64,000 bases of DNA from Siculibacillus lacustris (GTDB lineage: Bacteria; Pseudomonadota; Alphaproteobacteria; Rhizobiales; Ancalomicrobiaceae), in contig NZ_SJFN01000007.1 of NCBI RefSeq assembly GCF_004328075.1, positions 62,001 through 126,000 on the forward strand. The letters are read 5' to 3'. Position numbers and translations under genes: made by a program. Under the pieces are notes generated by a model. It was not told the origin of the DNA, did no database searches, and saw only the letters and a list, made by a program, of their open reading frames with translations. Position 1 is the first letter of the stretch, and each line of letters opens with the position of its first letter. Shown one piece after another: positions 18,565 to 26,521 of this stretch.

Positions 18565-19701
18565 CTATTTGCTTCCGCCGGCAAACGCACGCTTCAGCGT
18601 CTGCGGATCGAGGCGGACCCGGTCGAGGGCGGCGCGGTCGAAGACGATGCCATGGCCGGGGCGCAGCGGCGGATGGCCCATCGCCCCCTCGACGACGATC
18701 GGCTCTTCGAGCAGGCCGAGTTCGGTGAAGCTGCCGCCGATGACGTTCTCCAGCATGAAGCCGTTGGAGACGCCGCAGAGCATGTGCAGCGACAGTTCCA
18801 TCATGTAGTGGGGGGCGACCGGGCGGCCGAAGATCTGCGCCAGATGGGCGATCTTCAGCCATTCGGTGAGGCCGCCGACGAAGGCGACGTCGGCCTGGAC
18901 GAAGTCGATGGCGTCGGCGCGCAGATAGTCGAGGAACTGGGCGCGGGAATGCAGGCTCTCGCCGAGCGCGATCGGCGTGCGGATCGCCCGCTTCAGCGCG
19001 ACGTGGGCGGGGATGTCGTCGAACAGCAGCGGCTCCTCGATCCAGCCGAGACCGAGGCCGTCGATGCGGCCGGCCTTGACCAGGGCCTCGCGCGCCGACC
19101 ATTTCTGATTGAGATCGACCAGCAGGCCGCCGCCGCGCCCGAGCCGCTCGCGCACCCGGACGATGCGCTCGACGTCGTCCTCGATGTCGGGGCGGCCGAT
19201 CTTGATCTTCACGGTGCGATAGCCGCGGGCCATGTAGTCGTCGACACGGGCGAGCAGGTCCTCGACGGTGTCGTCGGCGGCGAGGTTGATCTCGCTGATG
19301 TAGGCGGGAATCGCCTCGCGGGTGCCGCCGAACAGGCGGTAGAGCGGCTGGCCGAGGAACTTGCCGACGAGGTCCCAGACGCCGACGTCGATCGCGGCGA
19401 TGGCCATGGAATTGACGCCGACCCCGAGCCGGCGCGACTGGCGCTGCAGCTTCAGCCAGATGCGCTCGTAGTCGAGCGGGTCCATGCCGATCACCAGGGC
19501 GGCGAGGTAGTCCTCGACCAGCGCGGCGATCGAGGTGCCGCCGATGTCGACGGTGTAGCTGAAGCCGGTGCCGACCAGGCCGGTGTCGGTGACGAGTTCG
19601 ACGACGACGAACTCCAGCCCCTGGACCTTGTTGGTGGCATCCTCCCACGGCACGCTCGGAGGCAGACGGTGGGCGGACGTCCTGACTTCCACGATCTTCA
19701 T
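18565..19701 (-). CDS. Enolase superfamily sugar-acid dehydratase/racemase (mandelate racemase-like)
   Basis: A 378-residue enzyme with N-terminal capping domain and (beta/alpha)7 barrel. Catalytic signatures are the KxK motif in TVKIKIGRP and the metal ligands Asp (VDLNQKW), Glu (IEEPLL) and Glu (LGESLHS). The later barrel strand has VAPHYMMELSLHML, placing a histidine near the general-base position. Such enzymes dehydrate or epimerise acid sugars. The exact substrate cannot be read from sequence, but the locus suggests a uronate-derived aldonate. The ATG at 19701 was preferred to an in-frame start 18 nt upstream. Confidence 0.85.
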   Translation of the reverse strand: MKIVEVRTSAHRLPPSVPWEDATNKVQGLEFVVVELVTDTGLVGTGFSYTVDIGGTSIAALVEDYLAALVIGMDPLDYERIWLKLQRQSRRLGVGVNSMAIAAIDVGVWDLVGKFLGQPLYRLFGGTREAIPAYISEINLAADDTVEDLLARVDDYMARGYRTVKIKIGRPDIEDDVERIVRVRERLGRGGGLLVDLNQKWSAREALVKAGRIDGLGLGWIEEPLLFDDIPAHVALKRAIRTPIALGESLHSRAQFLDYLRADAIDFVQADVAFVGGLTEWLKIAHLAQIFGRPVAPHYMMELSLHMLCGVSNGFMLENVIGGSFTELGLLEEPIVVEGAMGHPPLRPGHGIVFDRAALDRVRLDPQTLKRAFAGGSK

Positions 19702-19763
19702 CGCCGAGCTCCCGATCACGGCCCGGTCGCGCCGGTCCGAGGCCGGTCATAGCACCTTGCGTA

Positions 19764-19777
19764 CTTGGATCCAAGTC
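19764..19777. promoter_or_regulatory. 14-bp perfect palindrome ACTTGGATCCAAGT upstream of the enolase-family gene
   Basis: It lies 63 nt upstream of the minus-strand operon start. With GTACTTGG...CCAAGT it resembles the KdgR/UxuR-type consensus and shares the TACTnG core with the palindrome at 12402-12417. It is the probable second operator of the locally encoded GntR regulator. Confidence 0.55.
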
Positions 19778-19966
19778 GGGAGCACGAGGGACGCGGGCTT
19801 CGCTCGAAGGTCGGACTCCGAGGCATGCGGCACGCACGGCCGACCTCCTGCGCCGGCCCGACCCTCGGCGTCATCCCCGGCCGGAGCCGGCCTGCCGGCG
19901 AAGGGGAACCGCGGCGGTGGCGAGGTACGGTGACCGGCGCGCCCGGGACGGCCTTCGGGTCCACGC

Positions 19967-19996
19967 CCCTCGCCCTGAGGCTCGACCGGGCGAGGG
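19967..19996. repeat. GC-rich inverted repeat (9-bp arms)
   Basis: CCCTCGCCC and GGGCGAGGG are separated by 12 nt. The repeat lies just beyond the stop of the AT-rich membrane-protein gene, within a GC-rich block (about 19780-20000) that has another palindromic stretch (GGCCGGAGCCGGCC near 19880). It could be an extragenic palindromic repeat or a terminator for the minus-strand gene. There is no U tract. Confidence 0.4.
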
Positions 19997-20020
19997 CGAG
20001 ACGACGGGAATCGCCGCCTT

Positions 20021-20320
20021 TCAGAAGTAGCTGTTGACCCATACGAAAACAGCCGCAACGGAAAAGGTTTCCGCCAAGCAGTAGCCCTGATATTTGTTGA
20101 AAACCTGCAACTCTTCCTGCGGAATAAGGAAATATCTAAATACTATCAGCTTACATTTATCCGAATAGACCATATTGAATGTAAGTAAGAATACGAGAGC
20201 TCGCTCAAAATTCCAAATGCGTAATTTTTTCTTTATGAACCGTATGTTCACGGTCGTCGTCACGGCTATAATTATCGGCATGGCTAGGATAAATCTCAAT
20301 GGTGCGTCGAAATCGCCCAT
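20021..20320 (-). CDS. Small AT-rich orphan membrane protein (99 aa)
   Basis: I do not recognise the protein. It has about three hydrophobic segments (FILAMPIIIAVTTTVNI, ALVFLLTFNMVY and a C-terminal SVAAVFVWVNSY) with a strongly basic loop (RFIKKKLR) after the first. The start at 20320 is supported by AAGGAAG placed about 8 nt upstream. Its DNA is far richer in A/T than any other gene here, and codons such as AAA, AAT and TTT abound. That is a sign of recent acquisition. The open frame continues upstream to 20506, but that part is GC-rich and has no hydrophobic pattern. Confidence 0.55.
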   Translation of the reverse strand: MGDFDAPLRFILAMPIIIAVTTTVNIRFIKKKLRIWNFERALVFLLTFNMVYSDKCKLIVFRYFLIPQEELQVFNKYQGYCLAETFSVAAVFVWVNSYF

Positions 20321-20524
20321 TTCTGACTTCCTTCGAATATCAAATGTGCAACCCTTCATCGGAATGACGAAACAGGGCAGAGATGGACTCCCGCCGCGAC
20401 AGCATGACCGAATCCGGAGACCGCACAACGGGGATTCGACAACGCTCGCGTAAGTTGATTGCGACTCATCGACGCCAGGGTCGCGGATCGGAGCGCATCG
20501 CTCCACGCCCCGCGCGCCAGTTCC
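20321..20524. other. Intergenic DNA between the orphan membrane gene and the LysR gene
   Basis: About 200 nt grading from AT-rich (promoter side of the small membrane gene, with TTGCAC and GATATT but poor spacing) to GC-rich. No gene or repeat is recognised. Confidence 0.4.
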
Positions 20525-21430
20525 TCAGAACCGGTCCCACGGCGGGCGCGGCCCGAAGCGGGCGACCAGGGCATCGATGAACACCCTGGTCTTGGCGGCG
20601 AGGTAGCGGTTGGGGGCGTAGAGGGCGTAGAGGCCGAGGTCCGGCGCCGGGAAGGCGTCGAGCACGGTCACCAGGCGGCCGGCGGCGACGTCGGGGCCGA
20701 CCAGGAAGGTCGGCAGCAGGGTCAGGCCGCGGCCGGCGAGCGCGGCGACGCGCAGCACGTCGCCGTTGTTGGAACACATCGCGGCGCCGACCGCGACGTC
20801 GATCGCCGCGCCGTCACGGGTCAGGTGCCAGCGCGGCAGCGTCGTGGTGTGGCCGTAGGACAGGCAAGGCCGGTGGGCCAGATCCTCGGGCGACGCGGGC
20901 GTGCCGAAGCGGGCGAGATGGTCGGGGGATCCGACGATCACCCGCCGCACCGGCGCCAGACGGCGGGCGACGAGGCTCGAATCGGTCAATTGGGCGATCC
21001 GCACGGTGACGTCGACGCCCTCCTCGATCGGATCGACGAAGCGATCGCTGAGCGCCAGTTCGATCCTGAGATCCGGGTGGGTACCAATGATCTCGGCCAC
21101 CGCCGGGGCCAGATGCAGCACCCCGAAGGACACCGGCGCGTTGATCTTCAACACGCCGCGGGGCTCGTCGTGGAGGCGCGAGACCCGGAGCTCGGTCTCC
21201 TCGACCCGGGCGACGATGTCGATACATTGTTCGTAATAGGCGAGCCCGGCTTCGGTCGGCGAGACCCGGCGGGTCGAACGATCGAGCAGGCGGGCGCCGA
21301 GGAGATGTTCGAGCTCCATCACCGCCTTGCTCACCGCCGAGCGGGTCAGCCCGAGACTGCGCGCGGCCTCGGCGTAGCTGCCGAGCGCAACGACCTTGGA
21401 AAAGGCGTTCATCGCTTCGAGCTTGTCCAT
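20525..21430 (-). CDS. LysR family transcriptional regulator
   Basis: A 301-residue regulator. The N-terminal winged helix-turn-helix (AMNAFSKVVALGSYAEAARSLGLTRSAVSKAV) is followed by the RRVSPTEAG linker and a periplasmic-binding-like co-inducer domain. It belongs to the DNA-binding subgroup that typically acts on a divergent neighbour, here the pirin gene 123 nt away. The start at 21430 aligns with other LysR proteins; a longer frame to 21493 is unlikely. Confidence 0.92.
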   Translation of the reverse strand: MDKLEAMNAFSKVVALGSYAEAARSLGLTRSAVSKAVMELEHLLGARLLDRSTRRVSPTEAGLAYYEQCIDIVARVEETELRVSRLHDEPRGVLKINAPVSFGVLHLAPAVAEIIGTHPDLRIELALSDRFVDPIEEGVDVTVRIAQLTDSSLVARRLAPVRRVIVGSPDHLARFGTPASPEDLAHRPCLSYGHTTTLPRWHLTRDGAAIDVAVGAAMCSNNGDVLRVAALAGRGLTLLPTFLVGPDVAAGRLVTVLDAFPAPDLGLYALYAPNRYLAAKTRVFIDALVARFGPRPPWDRF

Positions 21431-21553
21431 GGATCGGTTCCAAATCGGATGCAGTCCGTGTCGAATAGTGACGATTGTCTCCGAAGGCCGCAAGCCCCAG
21501 ATTGACGCTCACCGGGGCGGGATCGTCCGACCCCCAAACGAAACGAGGACACC

Positions 21554-22258
21554 ATGACCTTCACGATCCGGAGAGCCGCCGATCGCGGCCGTGCGAACTT
21601 CGGCTGGCTGGACAGCCGCCACACCTTCTCCTTCGGCCACTACTACGACCCCGAACACATGGGCTTCGGCCCGCTGCGGGTGATCAACGACGACCGCGTC
21701 GCCCCCGGCGGCGGGTTCCCGACCCATCCCCATCAGGACATGGAGATCGTCTCCTACGTCCTCGACGGCGGATTGCAGCATCGCGACAGCCTCGGCACCG
21801 GTTCGGTGATCCGGCCGGGCGACGTGCAGCGCATGTCGGCGGGCACCGGCATCCGCCACAGCGAGTTCAACGCCTCGGGCGAGGAACCCGTCCACTTCCT
21901 GCAGATCTGGATCATTCCGGAAGAGGAAGGCATCGCCCCGAGCTATGAGCAGAAGGCCTTCGCCGCAGACGACAAGCGCGGCAAGCTGCGGCTGGTCGCC
22001 TCGCCCGAGGGCCGCGACGGCTCGGTGACCGTCCACGCCGACGTCGATCTCTACGCCACGGTGCTGGGGGCCGGCGAGGCCGTCGAGCACGCGATCGCGG
22101 CGGGACGCGGGGCGTGGATCCAGGTCGCCCGCGGCTCGGTGACCTTCGAAGGCGAGACGCTGCACGAGGGCGACGGTGTCGCGATCTCCGACGCCGGGTC
22201 GCTGCGGCTGGAAGGCATCGACGACGCCGAGGTGCTGCTGTTCGACATGGCACCGTGA
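21554..22258 (+). CDS. Pirin family protein (YhhW-like cupin)
   Basis: A 234-residue bicupin. The N-terminal cupin contains the pirin pattern GWLDSRHTFSFGHYYDP and metal ligands in FPTHPHQDMEI and GIRHSEFN, matching the His-His-His-Glu site of pirins with quercetin 2,3-dioxygenase activity such as YhhW. The physiological substrate is generally unknown. It is divergent from a LysR gene, a common arrangement for pirins in Proteobacteria. Confidence 0.92.
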   Translation: MTFTIRRAADRGRANFGWLDSRHTFSFGHYYDPEHMGFGPLRVINDDRVAPGGGFPTHPHQDMEIVSYVLDGGLQHRDSLGTGSVIRPGDVQRMSAGTGIRHSEFNASGEEPVHFLQIWIIPEEEGIAPSYEQKAFAADDKRGKLRLVASPEGRDGSVTVHADVDLYATVLGAGEAVEHAIAAGRGAWIQVARGSVTFEGETLHEGDGVAISDAGSLRLEGIDDAEVLLFDMAP

Positions 22259-22305
22259 GGCCTGCGGATGCGGATCCTGACGGGTCCGCATCCGACCGCC
22301 GTGAT

Positions 22306-23529
22306 TCAGGCGCCGCGCGCCGCGCGGCCGCCGAGGATGTCGCGCAGAACCGCGTCGAGACCGTCGGCCATTTCGGCGATCTCGGCGTCGGTGACGTTCA
22401 GCGCCGGCATGAAGCGCAGGAGATGGGGCCGCGGGGCGTTGAGCAGCAGGCCGCGCCGCAAGGCTTCGTCGACCACGGCGGGAGCGATGTCGCAGCCGAG
22501 ATCGAGCGCCCGCAACAAACCGCGCCCGCGCACTTCGCCGCCGCCGAGCCGGGCGTCGGCGATGCGGGTCAGGTGGCGCTGCAGCAGCTCGCCGGCCTTG
22601 GTCACCCGCGCCAGGAAGTCGGGCGCCGCGATGGTCGCCACCACCGCGTCGGCGACCGCCGTCATCAGCGGGTTGCCGTTGAAGGTGCCGCCCTGGTCGC
22701 CCGGCTCGAAGCAGCACACCGCGCGATCGGCGAGCAGCGCGGCGATCGGCACGCCGCCGCCCAGGCCCTTGCCGAGGGTCATGATGTCGGGGCGCACGCC
22801 GGCGTGCTCGAAGCCGAACATCTTGCCGGTCCGGCCCATGCCGGTCTGGACCTCGTCGAAGATCAGCAACAGGCCGCGCCGGGTGGTCAGCGCCCGCAGG
22901 GCGCGCAGGAAGTCGTCGTCGGCGACGACCACGCCGGCCTCACCCTGGATCGGCTCCAGCATCACCGCGACGGTGGCCGGGCCGAGGCAACGCTCGACCG
23001 AGGCGAGGTCGTTGAGCGTGGCCTTGGGGAAGCCCGGGACGCGCGGCTCGAACAATCCGTCCCATTTTTCCTTGCCCGAGGCGGACATGGTGGCGAGCGT
23101 GCGGCCGTGGAAGCCGTCGCGGAAGGTGACGATCTCGTGGGCGCCGGCGCGGAACTTGCCGCCCCATTTGCGCGCGAGCTTGATCGCCCCTTCGTTGGCT
23201 TCGGCGCCGCTGTTGGCGAAGAACACCGAATCGAGCCCGCTCACCGCGGCGAGCCGCGCCGCCAGATCGAGCTGCGGCCCGTTGTGGAAGGCCGGCGAGC
23301 AGTTGATCAGCCGCGCCGCCTGACGGGCCAGCGTGTCGACGATCTCCGGCGGGCAATGGCCGAGGGCGTTGACCGCCCAGCCCTGGACGAAATCGAGATA
23401 GCTCTTGCCGTCGCGATCGATCAGCCGCGAGCCACGGCCTTCGACGAAGACCACGGGAGGTTTCGGGCCGATGTCCATCAGGGCATCGGAGGGCGGGAAG
23501 GGGGACAAGGCGATGGGATGGGCGGTCAT
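22306..23529 (-). CDS. Class-III aminotransferase, acetylornithine transaminase-like
   Basis: A 407-residue PLP-dependent aminotransferase. Hallmarks are [15 protein letters not shown] (phosphate binding), GFHGRT, the [12 protein letters not shown] block and the Schiff-base lysine in [13 protein letters not shown]. The N-terminal block [15 protein letters not shown] resembles the ArgD-like transaminases of arginine metabolism, but other omega-amino acid substrates are possible. AAGGAG lies 7 nt before the ATG. It is preceded by a leader ORF and an intrinsic terminator on the same strand, indicating attenuation control. Confidence 0.88.
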   Translation of the reverse strand: MTAHPIALSPFPPSDALMDIGPKPPVVFVEGRGSRLIDRDGKSYLDFVQGWAVNALGHCPPEIVDTLARQAARLINCSPAFHNGPQLDLAARLAAVSGLDSVFFANSGAEANEGAIKLARKWGGKFRAGAHEIVTFRDGFHGRTLATMSASGKEKWDGLFEPRVPGFPKATLNDLASVERCLGPATVAVMLEPIQGEAGVVVADDDFLRALRALTTRRGLLLIFDEVQTGMGRTGKMFGFEHAGVRPDIMTLGKGLGGGVPIAALLADRAVCCFEPGDQGGTFNGNPLMTAVADAVVATIAAPDFLARVTKAGELLQRHLTRIADARLGGGEVRGRGLLRALDLGCDIAPAVVDEALRRGLLLNAPRPHLLRFMPALNVTDAEIAEMADGLDAVLRDILGGRAARGA

Positions 23530-23576
23530 GGCGGCTCCTTTGCAAGGGAGGCGCGACGGGGACCGCTGCCGGACAT

Positions 23577-23608
23577 AAAAAAGGCCCCCATCGCGCTCGA
23601 TGGGGACC
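23577..23608 (-). terminator. Intrinsic terminator/attenuator upstream of the aminotransferase
   Basis: On the minus strand an 11-bp stem (GGTCCCCATCG / CGATGGGGGCC, one G-U pair, loop AGCG, positions 23608-23583) is followed by six U (23582-23577). It points into the aminotransferase gene, 48 nt before its start. Since the gene on the other side is divergent, no upstream gene needs termination here, so this is best read as an attenuator. Confidence 0.75.
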
Positions 23609-23638
23609 TCGGAGGCTTCGGCCGACCGATGGTCGCGC

Positions 23639-23710
23639 CTACACGTCCCGTTCCCGCCCGAGGGCGAAACGATCGGTGGAGGCGCGTCGGTTGGCGGTGC
23701 CGTGGGTCAT
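23639..23710 (-). CDS. Candidate 23-aa leader peptide, arginine-rich
   Basis: A short ORF reading [19 protein letters not shown] followed by ERDV and a TAG stop, ending 31 nt before the terminator stem. Five of 23 residues are Arg, including a CGA-CGC pair. There is no ribosome-binding site; instead a promoter-like TGGACA-17-TATCCA places +1 at or next to the A of the ATG, as in the leaderless trpL leaders of rhizobia. ACCGAT in codons 12-13 can pair with ATCGGT just after the stop, and the overlapping CCATCG can pair with the terminator's 3' arm. Translation is inferred, not proven. Confidence 0.5.
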   Translation of the reverse strand: MTHGTANRRASTDRFALGRERDV

Positions 23711-23716
23711 GCGGCG

Positions 23717-23745
23717 TGGATAGCAGCGGACCGCGGGCCTGTCCA
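23717..23745 (-). promoter_or_regulatory. Putative sigma-70 promoter of the attenuated aminotransferase transcript
   Basis: TGGACA (23745-23740), a 17-nt spacer and TATCCA (23722-23717) on the minus strand. The expected start lies about 7 nt downstream, at the leader ATG (23710). The -35 box is strong and the -10 box weak. Confidence 0.4.
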
Positions 23746-23854
23746 GAGGCGGGGTCGGTCGGCGCTGCGGCGCGCGCGGCGGGGTGGTCGGGCCGTGGCG
23801 AAATTCGTATGGTCCGGCCGGGCGGCGCGCGGGCCGACCCGCGGGGAGGCCGAC

Positions 23855-25360
23855 GTGCCGACGGACAGGATACTCACCCTCGATCTCGGCGGATCGGGCC
23901 TCAAGGCCGGATTGTTCGCGCCCGACGGCACCCTGCAGGCGACCGCTTCGGTGCCGATGGCCTTCGACGAACCGCGCGAGGGGATCTCCGAGCAGGATCC
24001 GGCGGTGTGGTGGGCGGGGGCGCGGCAGGCGCTCTCCGAGATCGCCGCGGCCGCCGGGCCGGACTTCGATCGGGTGAGCGGCATCGCGATCTGCGGCTTC
24101 ACCCGCACCCAGGTGCTGCTCGACGCGGAGGGCTGTGTGGTGCGCCCGGCGATCGGCTTTCGCGACGCCCGGGCGGGGGCGGAGGTCGCGGCGGCGCTGG
24201 CCCGGCCGGAGTTCGCGGCGCATCCGGCGGCGCGCCCCTTCAACGTGTTCCATCCGCTGGCGCGTCTGCTGTGGGTCGCCGCCCACGAGCCCGAGGTGTG
24301 GTCGAAGGTCGCCTGGGTCGTCGAGCCGAAGGATCATCTCAACTTCCGCCTGACCGGCCGCGTCGCTTCGGACGCCGTCTCGCAGCACTGGATGGCGATG
24401 GCGACCGCCGGCGGGTCGGACTCGCTCGCCGCACTCGCCGGGATCCGGCCGCCGGCTCTGCCGCCGCTGTTCGCCCCGCACGCGATCGTCGGGCGGGTGA
24501 GACCAAGCGACGATCCGGTCATGGCGCGGCTCGCCGGCGTGCCGGTGTTCTGCGGCGCCAACGACAGCTGGGCGGCGGCGGCGGGGCTGGGGGCGCTGGC
24601 ACCGGGGCGGGCCTACGGCATCTCGGGATCGTCGGAAGTGTTCGGCCTGATCGCCGACCACGCGGCGGAAGCCGAGGGGCTCTTGACCCTGCCGTGGGGC
24701 GATGGGCTGTGGCAGATCGGCGGGCCGGGGCTCAACGGCGCCAATGCGCTCGCCTGGATCGTCGACCGTCTCGACCGCTCGGACCTGCCCTTCGAGGCGA
24801 AACTCGCGGGGTTGCTGGCAGGCCCGCGCCACGCCGCGCCGCTGCTGTTCCTGCCCTATCTCGTCGGCGAACGGACGCCGTTCTGGGACGGCGATCTGCG
24901 CGCCGCCTTCCTCGGCCTCGGCGCCGGCCACGGTCCGGCGGATCTGGTGCGGGCGGTGATGGAGGGGGTGGCGTTCCACGCCCGCCTGGTGCTCGAGCGC
25001 GCCGAAGCGGCGGTGGGGCGACGGGCGAGCGAAGTGCGGCTCGGCGGCGGCGGGGCGGCCAGTTCGGTGTGGAACCAGATCCGCGCCGACGGGATCGGGC
25101 GCGAGATCGTCGCCATGCCGCAGCGCCAGACCGGGCTCGCCGGTTGTTTCGCCGTGGCGCAGGTCGGGCTCGGGCTGGCGCCCGATCTCGCCGCGGCGAT
25201 CGACGGCGCGGGGCTCGCCTTCGAGCGGTTCCGCCCCGATCCCGCCGCCGCGCGCCGCGCCGATCGGCTCCACGCGATCTTCCGCGAGTCCCAGGGCTTC
25301 GTCGCCGACGTCTCCCGGCGGCTGGCGGCGATCGACCGCGACCCGTCGGCGAGCGGCTGA
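23855..25360 (+). CDS. FGGY-family carbohydrate kinase (xylulokinase-like)
   Basis: A 501-residue ATP-dependent sugar kinase with the FGGY fold. The N-terminal phosphate motif is LTLDLGGSGLKAG, the catalytic Asp lies in CGANDSWAAAAG and the C-terminal adenosine region is VRLGGGGAASSVWNQI. The GTG start at 23855 has GGGGAGG nearby and gives a normal family length; the open frame back to 23600 would overlap the attenuator region. It is followed by a Frc/Rbs-type importer, so the kinase probably phosphorylates the sugar or polyol it brings in. Confidence 0.88.
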   Translation: MPTDRILTLDLGGSGLKAGLFAPDGTLQATASVPMAFDEPREGISEQDPAVWWAGARQALSEIAAAAGPDFDRVSGIAICGFTRTQVLLDAEGCVVRPAIGFRDARAGAEVAAALARPEFAAHPAARPFNVFHPLARLLWVAAHEPEVWSKVAWVVEPKDHLNFRLTGRVASDAVSQHWMAMATAGGSDSLAALAGIRPPALPPLFAPHAIVGRVRPSDDPVMARLAGVPVFCGANDSWAAAAGLGALAPGRAYGISGSSEVFGLIADHAAEAEGLLTLPWGDGLWQIGGPGLNGANALAWIVDRLDRSDLPFEAKLAGLLAGPRHAAPLLFLPYLVGERTPFWDGDLRAAFLGLGAGHGPADLVRAVMEGVAFHARLVLERAEAAVGRRASEVRLGGGGAASSVWNQIRADGIGREIVAMPQRQTGLAGCFAVAQVGLGLAPDLAAAIDGAGLAFERFRPDPAAARRADRLHAIFRESQGFVADVSRRLAAIDRDPSASG

Positions 25361-25529
25361 GCGATCGCGCGTCTGCCCTGCCCGAGCGGGATCGACGGCG
25401 GCGAGGGCTTGCGCCGACGATCCCGCGATGCGAGTTTCGCGGCCGCCCGCCCGCGCCTCGGCGACGGCGCGCCCAGACCGGGCGCGACCGGCATCCGACC
25501 GAGGCCCCATCGACCCGGTGACCGACCGC

Positions 25530-26504
25530 ATGACCGCGCTGCGACCCTTCCTGGCGACCTATGGCACGGCGCTCGCCGGCCTCGCCGTCGTCGTGGTCTT
25601 CGCGCTTCTGAAACCGGTGTTCCTGACCCCGGCCAATTTCGCGATCATCCTCAAGGAGACGGCGTTTCTCGGCATCCTGTCGCTCGGCTTCACGCTGGCG
25701 CTGGTCACCGCCGAGCTCGATCTGTCGATCGCCGAGGTCGCCAGCCTGTCGGCGGTGGTGACCGGGGCGCTGGTCCATGCCGGCTTCGGTGCGACGGTCG
25801 CCGTCGCCGCGGGGCTCTCGACCGGGCTCGTCTGCGGCGCGGCCAACGGGCTGGTGGTCACCCGGCTGCGGGTGCCGTCGCTGATCGCCACGCTCGGCAT
25901 GGCGGCGATCGCCAAGGGCCTCGGCTTCATGATCACCCAGGGCGTGGCCTTCGTCGGGCGCTGGCCGGTGAGCTTCACCGGGCTCGCCCGCGGCTCGATC
26001 TTCGGCCTGTCGAATCTCGCCTGGTGGCTGGCGGGAACGGCGGCGGCCTGCTGGGTCCTGCTCGACTGGACGCGGATCGGCGCTCACTTGCGGGCCACCG
26101 GCGAGGCGGAAGAAGCGGCGCGGCTGGCGGGCGTGGCGACGGGTCGCATGAAGCGGGCGGGCCTGACGATGTGCGGCCTCGGCGCCGGTCTGACCGGCGT
26201 TCTGCTCGCCGCCAGCCTGTCGTCGGCGGCGCCGAACATGGCCGGCGACCATTTTCTCTACGCCATCGCCGCGGTTCTGCTCGGCATGACGATGTTCGAG
26301 CCGGGGCGGCCCAACGTGCCGGGCACGTTGGTCGCCGCCTTCTCGCTGAAGGCGCTCGGTAATGGACTCGTCTTGGTCGGCGCCGCCTATTACGTTCAGG
26401 ACATCGTGCTGGGTCTGGTCATCGTCGCCTCGGTCGCCCTGTCGGCCGGTGCCCTCGGGCGGGCGGCCTTCGTCGAGAAACTGAATTTCAAACGGCCTTC
26501 GTGA
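25530..26504 (+). CDS. Sugar ABC transporter permease, RbsC/FrcC type
   Basis: A 324-residue BPD_transp_2 permease with about nine hydrophobic segments. The conserved region after the first helices, LSLGFTLALVTAELDLSIAEV, matches the RbsC-type G-x-D-L-S-v motif. GTG at 25518 is an alternative start with GAGG upstream. It is the first gene of a permease-binding protein-ATPase importer downstream of the FGGY kinase. Confidence 0.88.
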   Translation: MTALRPFLATYGTALAGLAVVVVFALLKPVFLTPANFAIILKETAFLGILSLGFTLALVTAELDLSIAEVASLSAVVTGALVHAGFGATVAVAAGLSTGLVCGAANGLVVTRLRVPSLIATLGMAAIAKGLGFMITQGVAFVGRWPVSFTGLARGSIFGLSNLAWWLAGTAAACWVLLDWTRIGAHLRATGEAEEAARLAGVATGRMKRAGLTMCGLGAGLTGVLLAASLSSAAPNMAGDHFLYAIAAVLLGMTMFEPGRPNVPGTLVAAFSLKALGNGLVLVGAAYYVQDIVLGLVIVASVALSAGALGRAAFVEKLNFKRPS

Positions 26505-26521
26505 GTCGGAGAACTACGCCC

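Noticed and set aside
20175-20453. A 92-codon plus-strand ORF opposite the AT-rich membrane gene
   Set aside because: No ribosome-binding site and a biased composition. The minus-strand ORF has a good Shine-Dalgarno and coherent membrane helices.
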